This document shows, one piece after another, positions 41,660 through 53,158 of a DNA stretch of 64,000 nucleotides (position 1 is the first letter of the stretch; each line of letters begins with the position of its first letter). Under the pieces are notes generated by a model, which was not told the DNA's origin, did not search any database, and saw only the letters and a program-made list of their open reading frames with translations. Where the stretch lies: contig CM076147.1 of the NCBI GenBank assembly GCA_038025085.1, forward strand, positions 34,200,766-34,264,765, written 5' to 3'. The DNA is from Tetragonia tetragonoides (taxonomy: Eukaryota; Streptophyta; Magnoliopsida; Caryophyllales; Aizoaceae). The position numbers were made by a program, and so were the translations under genes.

Positions 41660-43613
41660 ATGGGGCGAGATAATGAGGGTCAAATAGGAGCATCAACTTC
41701 TGGTTCTTTACGTACCAGATCACATTCACGGGGTGATCCTGGGTGGACTGTTCAAGATATGTTCATTCTTGTGAATGTGATTGCTGCTGTTGAAGGGGAA
41801 TGTCAGAATGCCCTTTCATCTCATCAAAAGTGGAGTATAATAGCAGAAAATTGCTCTGGCCTGGGAGTGGTGAGAAATCTGAATCAGTGCCGCCGAAAGT
41901 GGGAGTCCCTGCGTGTTGAGTACAAGCTAGTCAAAGAATGGGAAACAAACTTAGAGGTTGTTTCTTACTGGTATACTGAACATGAAACAAGAAAGGAAAG
42001 TGGCCTTCCTGTGGATTTTGATAAAGAGCTGTACAAAGCAATCGATAATTTCATGAGGGCTCAGGAACGAGCAGATACAGACCCAGAAAATGATCCTGAA
42101 GCTGCAGAGATAGATGTACTTGATGCTGAAGAATCTGGTATTAATTTCTTTTTTGAAGTCATAATTGAAGCTTCCATATTTGCTATTTGAGATTTTTTTT
42201 AATTGATATTCAAGCTTCTACTCGTTTGTTTTGTATCTTATATGGTATGTAGCATCTTAACTTTCAAGCTTACTTCATATGAGACAGCTCTTCCATCTTT
42301 CATATACCCCCTCTCTCCTCCACCGATTTCTCCCTCGTCGTTCTTTTTGCATTCTGATTTCTGCACATTACGTATGCCAACGGCCAAGTTGTATGGGAAG
42401 GTATATATGTGTCCTATCTGGCCTTAAGTTTAGCTGGACACAATTAGGACTGCCTCCTCCTTTTCTTAAGGAGCTCAAGGATTCAAACATCGGGAACAAT
42501 AATGGCAGGCTTGCCACTATCAGCCCCCCTATACCCAATCATAAATAGGGGCTTACCAGTACCTCTATACCATTAGAAGTACAAATCTTGTGATTTATAT
42601 GTTTTAGATGCCTCCTCATAAGATGGACCTTATCAGAAATACATACATCAACCATACCCCAGTGCCTTCAAGGTAAAAGAGAAAGGAGGGGAAGGGGGGG
42701 GGGAGATGGTATTACACAGGCTTACCCCGTGAAAACAAATAGGCTATTGCCATTTGACTCGATGCGCGACGACCATCTGCAACTTCACAATAAATAAAAA
42801 TTGTGTACAGGTCAATGAGTAATTTTGATTTATTCCATTATATTCCAAATCCAAAGAGTAGTTAATCTTTTTAGCTTCATTAGAAATATACGTGAGGACC
42901 TTATCAAATATATGGATGTATTTACTGGAAACTGGCCTCCTGATAAAGAATGTTCCTATAATGACCTGTTAGAACTCTCTCACTTGAACTGATGATTGTT
43001 CTTGCTTGGGGATATCAAGTTAGGTCAGTTTCATGTTACTGTGGATGCATGGCTAATAATTGAGGATGTTTTGTGGATCAAGATTCAAGGCATGATGCCT
43101 TAATCACTGTAGCATAGAGGTTAATGGCCTATTTTCTGCAAGTTTCATGTTCAAATTGATCAGTTATGGTGTTTGTTTAGGCCAAAATTTCATTGCATAC
43201 GACATATGGATCCACATGAGTAGCGTATGTGAAAGGATTACAGTCAAGCTTACTCTTGTGAGTTTGTCTCAGGTCCAAAGCCCAAGAGGATAAGGCATCG
43301 GCCAACCCCTCAGAAAGGGATCACTGAAGAAAGGAAACAGCCTGTGTTAGAGGAAGAGCATGAAAATCCAGCGCCTGTTGTTGAAGGAATGGAGCAAATC
43401 CTGGCAGAAAAACTCAAGGAGAACGCAGAACTAATTCATGCCATACTTGCAGGAAACTATACTGAGATTGTAGATAATGAGTTAGCCGATCTAAAAGATG
43501 AGGAAACATTAAAGACCGAAAGAGTGAGACGTAGAGCTGAAAAGCTTATGTCGTTCCTAGGAGATCTCACCAACAATCTGAAACAGCTATGTGATGCAGT
43601 TGAGGAAAGCTAA
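41660..43613 (+). CDS. Trihelix (MYB/SANT-like) DNA-binding protein, 2 coding exons, 272 aa
   Basis: Coding exons 41660-42137 and 43273-43613 (TAA), joined in phase across GT-AG; 819 nt. A leader intron probably runs from 39975 to 41570. Residues about 28-95 form a trihelix/Myb_DNA-bind_4 domain with the three spaced tryptophans (Trp29, Trp58, Trp81) and QCRRKWESLRVEYKLVKEWE, the third-helix signature. A basic stretch PKPKRIRHRP after the acidic middle is a likely nuclear localisation signal. The C-terminal part (about 190-270) is charged and helical, probably for dimerisation. Expected role: nuclear transcription regulator. It resembles the small ASR3-like group, and the neighbour order suggests the Arabidopsis At4g31270 orthologue (from memory). 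The frame is open upstream of 41660, but that ATG fits the GRDNEGQ start and the spliced leader. Confidence 0.85.
42642..42895 (-). mobile_element. SINE family B copy 3 in the trihelix intron
   Basis: Reverse complement is similar to 6316-6564 and 9174-9425, with core homology at 42652-42887. It is flanked by imperfect direct repeats GGACCTTATCAGAAATA (42625-42641) and GGACCTTATCAAATA (42896-42910). More diverged than the other two copies and has a G-run of about 10. Confidence 0.68.
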
Positions 43614-43884
43614 GATACGAATGTGTAACTGTGCTTGTGCTAATTGGTTAATCGTGTAGATTGTATGATCATGTTAATATTCTTGATAAATTATTTCTAA
43701 AGCAGTTTTGTGAGCTCAGGAATTTGGTAACTTTTTGCTAATCGATCTTTAAGTTACATGTTACATCATTCTGTGACTCTGTAATCAATAGAGAAAATGC
43801 GTGTTTTACAGTTGTAGTTGCCCTTGCAGATTACCCCTGCTCAGACTGTAATGAACTGTCTTGTACGGAGTAAGGACGGCAACC

Positions 43885-44167
43885 AAGTCATACAATACAA
43901 TCAAATTCAAGCTTGTACAGTTCGTTTTTGCACCAAAAAAAAAAAAGGAAAAGAAAAAACTAAATCCTACTAGCATAGCTCAGTCTTTACTGAACCAAAT
44001 CCTAAACGTCAGTGTAGCTCCAACCTCCGAGGTTTCATGTCCAAATATGTTTATCAGCTGTGGAAACTAGAAAGCCGAGCCACAACTAAGTCATACAATA
44101 CAATCAAATTCAAGCTTGTACAGTTCGTTTTTGCACCAAAAAAAAAAAGGAAAAGAAAAAACTAAAT
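43885..44167. repeat. Direct repeat of about 80 bp, two copies
   Basis: Copies at 43885-43965 and 44088-44167 are nearly identical (AAGTCATACAATACAATC through 'gttcgtttttgcacc' to the A-rich end), separated by about 120 bp. The second copy ends 12 bp from the tRNA-Arg gene. Confidence 0.88.
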
Positions 44168-44178
44168 GCTATAATATT

Positions 44179-44251
44179 CGACTCTGCTGGGGATCGAACC
44201 CAGAATCTCTGGTTCCGTAGACCAGCGCCTTATCCATTGGGCCACAGAGTC
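44179..44251 (-). tRNA. tRNA-Arg(ACG)
   Basis: 73 nt on the - strand that fold as a cloverleaf. Acceptor stem GACTCTG/CAGAGTC with discriminator G. Anticodon stem CTGGT/ACCAG enclosing CTACGGA, so the anticodon is ACG. A-box-like TGGCCCAATGG and B-box GGTTCGATCCC are present, with no intron. Upstream on the same strand is AACAACTT (CAA-rich, typical of plant tRNA genes). A TTTTTT Pol III terminator lies about 20 nt downstream. Confidence 0.95.
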
Positions 44252-45470
44252 AAGTTGTTATTATGTTGAGGATCACAATTTAATATAGTTTAATTTTCAC
44301 TTCTTTATTTTTTAAAATTAGCATCAATTTACTGCATCATTTTCCTTTTGATCAGCATCATATAATTTATGTTTATCCTCCCTAAGGGGAGAAGTTTAGT
44401 AACATGTCCTAAAATTTCCCAATTTATCATATCCCTTGAAAAATTACAAATGCATGGTTAATTCTCTTTTATTGTCTTCTCCAACCATAAATTGGCCTAA
44501 TTTTACTGGTATGTCTTCACACATGTCTTGAATGTTTACCTGCACTCCTTTGGCCCCTCATGAGGGCTTATCGATCATATTAGACCAAACAAGTGTTGTT
44601 TACAGAGTTTTCAAATGGAGGTAATTTAGGGGTGAGGGTAAACTGAGTGCGGCAAAAGATTCACGAGAAACCCTTGTAAGAGCATATCGATCATTATTGA
44701 CTATAATATGGTCGGCGAAGATAACAAGGGTGAATTAACCATACCTTACTTGAGAAAGTTGGATAAATTGGGGGGAGGGGGGGGGGGTGTTAGTAAATTT
44801 TGGTAAACTTAAGGGCACCAAAATTTTCCAATTTATTCTTTTTTTTCTTGCCCAAATTTCAGCATCACAATCAGAATGAAACACAAAACAGTACATACTG
44901 AGCAACTAAACAACAGAAAAAAGAACAAAGCTATTCCCTTGCTACATTGTAATATCTAGCCATAACACTGAACTGAAAGCTCTTCAATATCTGGAACTGA
45001 AAGCTCTTCAATATCTGGAACTGAAAGCTCTTCAATATCTGATCCACACTTCTCTGGCCATTCCCAGAGACTCTACTGTTCCTCTCCGAGTAGAACGAAA
45101 AATAAGCCGAGTAGAAAAGAGCTTTAGTAAGAGACTGACTGCTAGTTGAAAATCTGAATGCCTAGCAAGCAGCGACGCAGGCTAAGACTAAGCTTGTATA
45201 TATTCAATTCCAAGGAGCTGATCAAGCAAGGATTACTAAGCATAGGCATTCCAATTCCCAAACCCATCTTTGTAAGCCTATGTGTTTGCCTTTGATTCAG
45301 GTTGAAAACACATATCAAATATACACATCAGTTTTAATTGTACATAATGATAATCAGGATTACAAATGTTCCAAGAATCAAAAGAATTACAAAAAATGCA
45401 TCTGGTTGAGGATGAAAAATGTAGAATGTAGGAGAAAGTTGAGACTTTGCTGGCTCGAAGAGTCTCTGGT
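44252..45470. other. Spacer between tRNA-Arg and DUF3537 gene
   Basis: AT-rich. Holds a G-run near 44770-44788, a 24-bp unit repeated three times at 44970-45041, and the presumed 3'UTR of the DUF3537 gene. No ORF of note. Confidence 0.55.
44970..45041. repeat. 24-bp tandem repeat, 3 perfect copies
   Basis: Unit begins GAACTGAAAGCTCTTC and repeats at 44970, 44994 and 45018 without visible change. Confidence 0.92.
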
Positions 45471-47986
45471 TCAAGAAACAACAATCACCTTACTCAAGAT
45501 CCAGAGCACTAGAGAGAATTCAAATGCAAATAACGTGTGAAGTAATCCACGGTCAAGTGTAAAGCCAAACACAGTAATTCCGCCTTTGTTGTGCTGCAAG
45601 TATGCCACTGCAAATGAACCCAAACCAAAGTTTAAGTTGTCAGGAAGAAAGTACAACATTTGATTTAGATGCATATATTGCTAATTATGACTGCGAGCAT
45701 TATTTATGGTTTATATATATATATACATGATGGTTATAGAAACTTTATTATAGATGAGTTTAATGCTTGTAGTAGACAACTAGATGTGCAATGCATAATT
45801 GCGTTGCCACTCCGTAATGGTGATTGCAGAGGATCCTGAATTCCTGATCAATACATTTCAAGCCAAACAAAAGTGTACTCTCCATCTCTCTGTTTAGTGC
45901 AAGTACATCTTTTAGAGGTTTCCATATGCATCAGTACAATTTTCACCAGAACCTGATCTTTACCTTTATTTCCAGCATCATACAAAATAAGTTTGCAGCA
46001 AAACTGAAATTATTTCTCTGTGGTGGAAATGTGAAATGTGTTTGCAAACTGAAAATACGGAGAATCGAGCATAAGATCTGAGTAATATAACTTTTCATGG
46101 AGAAGAAGAATTGGAGATGCAAAAAGAAATTGTTGATTGAAATTGAGATGGGAAATTGCTTAATCAGAACGCTTGCAAAGTTACAATATTCTTTTTTTTT
46201 TTTTAGATAACATGGGAGTCCAAGCTTTGCTTGACTAATCCCATGGGCCCTGAAGTTCACGACCAGGAAAACCTCCAGTGGCCCTGAGGGGACTCGAACC
46301 TGGGACCTCTGGAATACTTCTCAGAGGTCTTACCAGCTGAGCTACCCCCTCGGCTTTTAAAATCACCATTTATGCCCAAGTTAATGAATTGATCATGATG
46401 TATAAACTTACGCAAAGCTTGTCTAGCTTGAAACGCATGGGGGTCCTGCGAAATTGTGACGACATTATCTGACGCCAATTCTGAGTCATCCCTCACATTG
46501 ACATTGGGTGCTGGAGACCGATCCATTTCCGGAATATCTTTTATGTGATCTGATCCAGTGGAGCTGCTGGTCACAAGCATATGCCATCTTGTGGCTACTG
46601 ATACAATGCCTTGAGCTCTATGAGTTATTCTTGCTGCCCCCATTAGACATAAAAAGAAGCCACTCAATTGCACAGCGGACCATACCTTCAAAACACACAC
46701 ACATACACACACACACATCAAATACACAAAAAAAAAGAAAAAAAGAAAAAGGAGAGGTGGAGACATAGCACAGATATCAGATATGAAATAGGTTTTTATA
46801 CTTACGTGCATAAGGCTAAATTCTAGGTACTTAACAACAAAATAGAGAGGAACCTTCATACCAGAACTGAAAGCTTTGAGGTTTGTCCATGATGCTTAAA
46901 ACAGAGATACAAAAAGAAATCCTAGGGCATGAAATTGGTGAATAAGTGACATGGTGTGTGAATAGTCATTATAAGTATAGCAATTACACTAAACAAACTT
47001 ACCAGAAGATCACCAGAATTAAAGAAAGTCTTCTCTGACTTGGAAGCCAAGACCAGTAGAAGTGCACCTAATTGACTAACTGAGATGAGCACCAGACATC
47101 CAACTATGAAGAACCTAAACCTGTGGCTGGTAGCATAAAGCTGTTCTCTGATCCTCCGATGCTCCCTGAATATAGCACCAGGCTCTGAACCAAAACCCTC
47201 CATCATTTGCTTTATCCCTTCAAGCCTAAGTATTTGGAGCTCACATGTCAACCGAAACAGGACACAGACAAGTAAGAAAACACCTGTCCTATAAATCCAT
47301 GATGCCAAACCCGACAAGAACAGGATTGAATTCATTGGGACAACAACACCGATAACTGGAAAAGAAATGACAACTGTCGAGAAGAAGAGTATTTTGTGGG
47401 CAAATTCAACAAGGAAAGATGGAAGCAAAATGGAAGCAAGGTATCTGAAGGCCTTATCAAGCTCGGCCTTGTACCCACGTTGGACATCCGATGAATCATC
47501 ATTAAGAACGTCGACAAACAGGAGCTGTCGAAGGCCATAATCCTTGAAGAACCTACACAGTGTCAAGAACCCAATAAAAGCTAGACCTGATTCAGGTACT
47601 TGTACTAGCTTGTTGAATGATAGGGGGTCCTCAGAAGGGGCACTGGAGGGGATTTCTATGGTGAGTGAGGTTGTCATAGGAATAACTATGGCTAGCATAA
47701 TGAAGGTAAGATATGATATAGATTTTCCCATGGGGGAGGTGTGATCTAGTGCACACCATTTCAGGCTTATACGGAAGCGGCAAAGCTCATCATGCACTGA
47801 TGACTTTGATCTTGCATATGACTTTCGCAAGAGTAATGGGATATGAGGCTGATCGTCAAGGGATAATCCTTCAAGTTCTTGTGTAGATTGATCATATAAA
47901 GGGTGGTTTTGAAGGTTAACTCCGATAATATTGCTGTTTGTATTAGCTAGATCAGAGGACTGAGAGGAGTGCCTCATTGGGTTCAT
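45471..47986 (-). CDS. DUF3537 multi-pass membrane protein (gustatory receptor-like), 3 exons, 464 aa
   Basis: Exons on the - strand: 47986-47003, 46685-46412, 45607-45471 (TGA); GT-AG, in phase, 1,395 nt. The hydrophilic N-terminus (residues 1-85) is followed by about six to seven hydrophobic segments: near 89-110, 133-147, 184-215, 219-247, 291-314, 329-345 and 440-462. HDELCRFRISLKWCALDHTS, SWIYRTGVFLLVCVLFRLTC and, at the end, GGITVFGFTLDRGLLHTLF are the patterns I recall for plant DUF3537. Published structure-based comparisons relate this family to insect gustatory/odorant receptors, but plant function is unknown. A hydrophilic insert of about 75 residues (around 350-425) precedes the last membrane segment. 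Intron 1 has a (TG)n tract close to the exon 2 acceptor; intron 2 carries a SINE. Confidence 0.87.
46192..46355 (-). mobile_element. tRNA-derived SINE family A copy 2, in DUF3537 intron 2
   Basis: On the - strand: GAGGGGGTAGCTCAGCTGG (box A), GGTTCGAGTCCCC (box B), then a body shared with 11911-12069 and a 3' A tail (plus-strand T tract 46192-46204). Less degraded than copy 1 in the promoter boxes. It reads in the same direction as the host gene. Confidence 0.87.
46687..46716. repeat. (CA)n tract beside the exon 2 acceptor of DUF3537
   Basis: An interrupted CA/CACA(T) run on the plus strand, that is (TG)n on the gene strand, in the last 30 bp of intron 1. It replaces the usual polypyrimidine tract. 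Confidence 0.75.
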
Positions 47987-48228
47987 TAGTTTGTGGGAAG
48001 TAAAAGGCTAAAATTCCACGGTATATATATGTGTGCACACCCTCTTCTAATAAATGCAGCAAAAAGAAGAAAATGACTTGAGTTTTCCAACCTTCTCTTC
48101 TCCGAAAATTAGTATGTTTTAGACCTCATAAAATAAATATATTTTTCACTAAACATGAGTATCCTAAAATATTTGTCATTTCCATATGTAGTAACATCCT
48201 ATACTATTACAAAATGCCTCTTATGCGT

Positions 48229-48309
48229 CTGCCTCAACATGAGGCCACATATATAGCCAAACATGACGTCATGCTTGTATGAGGCGCCTCATGTTGAGGC
48301 CGCCTCATA
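48229..48309. promoter_or_regulatory. Nested palindromes with TGACGTCA upstream of the DUF3537 gene
   Basis: GCCTCAACATGAGGC (left) pairs with GCCTCATGTTGAGGC (right). Between them lies CATGACGTCATG with the full bZIP palindrome TGACGTCA (48264-48271), and GAGGCGCCTC is itself palindromic. The block is about 250 bp upstream of the ATG, in the promoter or a leader intron. Confidence 0.45.
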
Positions 48310-49044
48310 GTTTTATATTGCCAACCCCTTATCAAGGTCAAAAGTGACGAGGGAAAATCAGTAATAATACACAAATGCAGTATCCTAGCCAAGCATAGGA
48401 AATTTTCTGATCACTTTGACACCAATGGAAAGTGAAAATACCAACTAGGAAATCAATTATAGTAGGTATTTACATTTTGAATACTATACTTGTACTTTCT
48501 ATCAACCCAGCCCCCCAACAATTTAGAATAATGCTACTTGGCATAGACAAACTCTACTATAGTACATAAATTGCTTCTTTTTCCCTTGAAGAAATAAAGC
48601 ATTGGGTTTCCTGTTTTCTCTGCCACCCAAAAACCCCACCTTAAAATTTCAACTTTTTTTTTTCTTTTTTTTTGTGATAAATCTTAAAATTTTTAAACTC
48701 CTATTAATTTTACTTCATCAACACATCAATACAACCAGATCAACAAATTAAATCCCTTTTCTTCAACTGTACCATACAACACAAAATTGATTTCAATTTC
48801 TGAAGAAATCAAAATAGAAACAGTATACTCTTTGTGCACTGTAAAGATTACTTGGACCGTGACACTAGCAATGGGGTTCAGATGATGAAAAGTAATATAT
48901 GGATGGTCTGGAAAATGAAAGCAAAAAAAGTGCAAAAATCATAAACAATCACGGAAAATTGGATGACCCATCACATGATGTTGGTTCTAGCCACGCACAG
49001 CAACTAGTAAAGTGCAAATTTTTCAATGATAAATGGAACATATT

Positions 49045-49050
49045 GAGAGA

Positions 49051-49106
<56 letters not shown>
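49045..49106. repeat. (GA)n microsatellite
   Basis: About 30 GA units on the plus strand with one GACAGA interruption. If the leader intron is real, this tract begins right after its donor, as in the AIG2-like gene. Confidence 0.93.
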
Positions 49107-49108
<2 letters not shown>

Positions 49109-49511
49109 CCTTCAGTGCGATTCTTGAGAAGCTTCTGTTGAAGATTCAGTAGGTTCATCGATTGCTACTCTTATTGTCATTTGTGAACGGCATTGTTTGA
49201 GTTGCTTGGGAGTTTTAAAGAACACAAGGCACCAAGCACCAACTCCAAAACTAAATGCCCAAGGTTGATGCAAATTGGCTTCGAAGTTCAAACTCCAAAA
49301 TCCCAATTGACTTTAGTTGCTAGCTGATATTCATAATAAAAGAATAAAAATTCTTAGTAATACAAAGTACACAAAAATTTTATCGTAATTTTTGATAAGA
49401 CGAACGTTACTTTTTTAGTGAAGTAAAGATCACGGCTCATAATTAGTGACTACTATATTTCTAAATTGTAACCCTATTTTTCTGTGAGTTGGTATCACAC
49501 AAGAAATGAAA

Positions 49512-52278
49512 TCTATCTATCTATATACTAATACTAAAGAAGCTGCCAGAGAGAGAAAAATAGATTAGTCATGTGTCAATTTCTTATAAATTTGGCCACA
49601 TGTCAATTCCTTATGAGTTTGGCCATCAGTCATTAAAAAAGTTTTAAAATTTTTTTGATGTCCCACAAAAGAGAGTGGTTGCATAAAAATAGATCACTAA
49701 CTTAAAAAAAAAAAAAAAAAAAAAACTAACGTGAGAAATGATAGGAGTTTAATTTAAAAAAAATTAAAAACGTTTGAAAAAAAACAAATTAGAGTTTTAG
49801 TGGCCTTGAAAATTTATGCAATCAGAACAACTACAAAGAAAGATTCTAAATTCAAGAAAAGTGAAAGCAACAAAATAGGAAGTAGTAGACCACGTTCAAA
49901 TTCCACTCATTCAGTTTTTTTCCCCCTTTTTTTTAGCTCTTATAATTTGTTCCTATTAAAAAGGTTGATTAGCAAACTACCCAAATCAAATCCACGTTTG
50001 ATACAAGCATTCTGTTGTATAGAGACTAGAGAGTTACCTACTAGATATTAGAAAGGTAAACAATATTAACCCCTTTCTCCTCTCCTCAAAAAAAAAAAAA
50101 AAGAAAAAAAAAAAACTTTCTCCTCATTCACGCGACTTTCAAGTCCAACTTCGCACAAACCAGTTTTCTCTCCCATATTTTCTCCCCCCTCAAGCACCTT
50201 TTTCTCTCCATGTACATAACCGTCTTATGAATATGAATTTTCAAACCTACAAATTTTGACTTATAAAAGTTGAGTCCTTTGAGTTCCTATAAGTAGTTTT
50301 TAGGTTTTTCAATTAATCATGTTTTGGAACTTGGATCTAAATACTGTACGTGCATCAATGATTGAAGATGCATTCAAGGCTTTTTTTTTTTAACATAATT
50401 CATCGATATCTGATCTATTTTTCAACTTTTTGTGTAGTTCTTACATTTGAGTATTTATTGCTGAGGAATGAGGATAAAGCAATTGAAGCACAAGGATTGT
50501 CAACCTACCTTAGCCTTAGGTACTGCAATTTCTCAGGGTAAGTAGGGAATTATTTTTTTATGACGATATATACTGCAAATTTGCAATAAGAGTATCTATG
50601 AATTTTGTTGCTTTAATTGTAAATTTCATTCCTTTTTCTCATGACCCTAAATTTTATACCTCTATCTCTATGTGTGGCTAAACTCTTATGGATTAAGTCT
50701 TTATAATGCTCATATTCTGTCATTGTAAATTTGGCCTTTATGTTCTAATATATATTAAATCAACATACTTGTCCACATTTTTTTTTGCAGATGTCTATAG
50801 ATGATTGCCATTAGGAAAAAGTTGAAAAAAAATCAGGTTTAAGAAATAGTAAGTGTATGTGTACTTCTTTTGCATTGCTAAATGTTCATTTGTGTCCAAT
50901 TTTATATGCAGATGAAGCCAATGGACTGAGACAAGGCATTCTAGAGTCTGATGTTCTTTCCTTTCAAACAAAGGAGTCTTTCAGTCTACAAATTCAAACT
51001 CACTCAAATTTCTAAATTTAAGGTTTTTCTTTAATTTATGTTATCCATGACTTTTGTCTGCTTTGATTATGATTTCACCCCATATATATTTCATTCCGTT
51101 CCGTTCCGCATTGTGTACTAAATTTTGTCTCATATTTCGTTCCATTATCCATTTTGCGTTGTTCCGTTTGTTCTGCTCCTCTGTCTTGCATCATTCCATT
51201 GAAGAGAACATGTCTAAATATGCTCGATACATTAATGTAGGTGATGAGCTTATTCCAGTTTATCCAAAAGCCCAAAACATGACTTGCAAATGCAGGGGAT
51301 GTCAATACTCAAGCTAACAAATTGGTGTGGTTTCTTGGACCCATTCAGCAAGCCGAGGGGAGCAACTAGAGTTCAATGCTAAAGTGCTATTATTGTCATG
51401 TTTGTGTAACATGAGACTTACTATCAAAGTTGTGTACAGAGTACACTGTATTTTTTCTCCTGAAGCTCATAATTTCTCTCCCCCAGTTGTTGAAAATAAT
51501 TAGTCATTAGATAGTGTATATGTAAGTTAGGTGTAGTATAATAGGATCTGTATGTATTGGCATGTGGAAAATTAGCCCTCATATAAAATAATTGTTTGAG
51601 TTGTGTAAAATTAAATTATTGAATACTACTAATAAAGTAGAGCTTCTAAGATTTGCAAGTTCAATCATGATTCTTTATACTCGCAACTTTTTACAAAAAT
51701 GAATGATTATATAGTCACGCCTTAAAAAAAAAGTGAAAAAAACTATTTAGACTATTTAATGCTTAATATTTTTTATTCTCACCAAAAAAATGCTTAATAT
51801 TTTTATAGGATCATTTTAAAATTTGTGAAAAGGTATGTTTTGACACCTCTTTTGTAAACTAAAATACCCCATATAATCATGTTAATAAAATGACGTTGAG
51901 TCAAGAAAAATAAAAATAAAATGGCTTTAGAGAGATTTCTTCAACTATGATGTGCCAACTTCTTTGATCACTATTATAAACACGAATAGTTTTGGATATT
52001 TGGATATTTGTCAAGTGATATATTTTTTTATTGAAATCGTACAAAACATGGTCGGATATTTGTATATTTGAAAGAATTTTACATGTGCCATTTAGAAAAA
52101 GAAGAAGAAATTATTTGATTCTTTTGAGCACGGTAATACATTCTATTTGATTGAAATCACAAATCCAATCACCAATAAAATATATGTTGAGCTCCCAAAA
52201 AAGATAAATTAATGCAATTGTTATTTGTTCAATTCATTTATTAGTTACAATCGTGCACCACACGGGTCAAAACACTAG
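49512..52278. mobile_element. Probable non-autonomous Helitron (2.77 kb)
   Basis: The left end is TCTATCTATATACTAATACT after an A. The right end is CACGGGTCAAAACACTAG followed by T, matching the plant Helitron pattern (5' TC, 3' CTRR, A/T host site, no target duplication). A short hairpin CGTG-CACCA-CACG (52252-52264) lies about 14 bp before the end. The interior is AT-rich, without Rep/helicase coding, and carries a GGAACGGAAC-type repeat also seen in the MITE at 31719-31862. Ends are inferred by eye. Confidence 0.62.
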
Positions 52279-53158
52279 TTAGAGTGATAAATCATAAACT
52301 GGGAAAAAATTATAAATTAAAAGTTATGACCTCAAATTGAAGGAAAATCAGCCATGCCATTAACTTTCCTACATACACCAATCGCCAATGCTGTGGCGAA
52401 TATGAATTTATATATGCGCTCAACTAATGGAAAATGTTAACTAGGAAGATGGATTGAGCGCTTACTCTTTTAATGAGCTTTTAACTAACAAAATACCATG
52501 TCATAGCCTCACAAGGAGTACGTTAGTTGCCTCATAACAAATACTATGATTCATATATGCTAATGTATTACTCTGCTATGTGATTGATAAGTCTCTTATA
52601 CATGCATGATGCACAGATTGCATAAATTTTCTGACTCAATCCCTCTTTGTGATTTGGGGCTATGTTGCAAGGATGGAATTCGGGTTGAGCACTCTCTTAG
52701 CATAAACATAAGTCATACTCAACATACAAGTAAGCATGGTGATTGGTGATGACATCTAATCTAAGTATCCAACATTCTAACCAAAGTCCAAACCGTTAAA
52801 ATATTCATCAAAGAAGAAAGAATAACTTCACAACAATAAAGAACATCATAACTTAACAACCCAATCCAAAAACATATCAAACCTAATAAACGTACCAAAG
52901 AATAAAAATTATAAAAGTCTAAACAAAAGAAAAAGAAAAAGAAGCCGGCCTTCACAGCTAATGGTTAAGGCAATGAACTTTCCCTGACCAATTCCATCTC
53001 CTTAAGGTCAATTCTCTCTCTCTCTCCATGCACTACTCCATCCTTCAATTCATCAATCTCTCTTAAACCCATTTCTATTTTCTCTCTCTTTCTCTCCTAC
53101 AATCCAAATGCTCTCAATCCCTTAAAACCCACAAAAAAAAAAAAAAAACCAACAAAAA
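52279..53158. other. Spacer and promoter region of the LRR kinase gene
   Basis: AT-rich; the last 150 bp are CT-rich (53010-53100), typical of a plant leader, and end in an A tract just before the ATG at 53159. No separate gene was seen. Confidence 0.5.

Larger units (their letters stand above)
48008..49107 (-). other. Possible 5'UTR intron of the DUF3537 gene
   Basis: On the - strand a leader-like segment ends CACTGAAG at 49108, followed by GTATCTCTCTCT. A possible acceptor TTTTAG is at 48013-48008, about 20 bp before the ATG. An alternative is direct transcription from a TATATATA run at about 48021-48031. Splice-signal evidence only. Confidence 0.35.

Noticed and set aside
44970..45041. 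CRISPR-like repeats
   Set aside because: Head-to-tail 24-bp units with no spacers, in a plant nuclear genome.
46257..46859. 200-codon ORF as a separate gene
   Set aside because: It is exon 2 of the DUF3537 gene read through into the (TG)n intron and the SINE; the three-exon model explains it.
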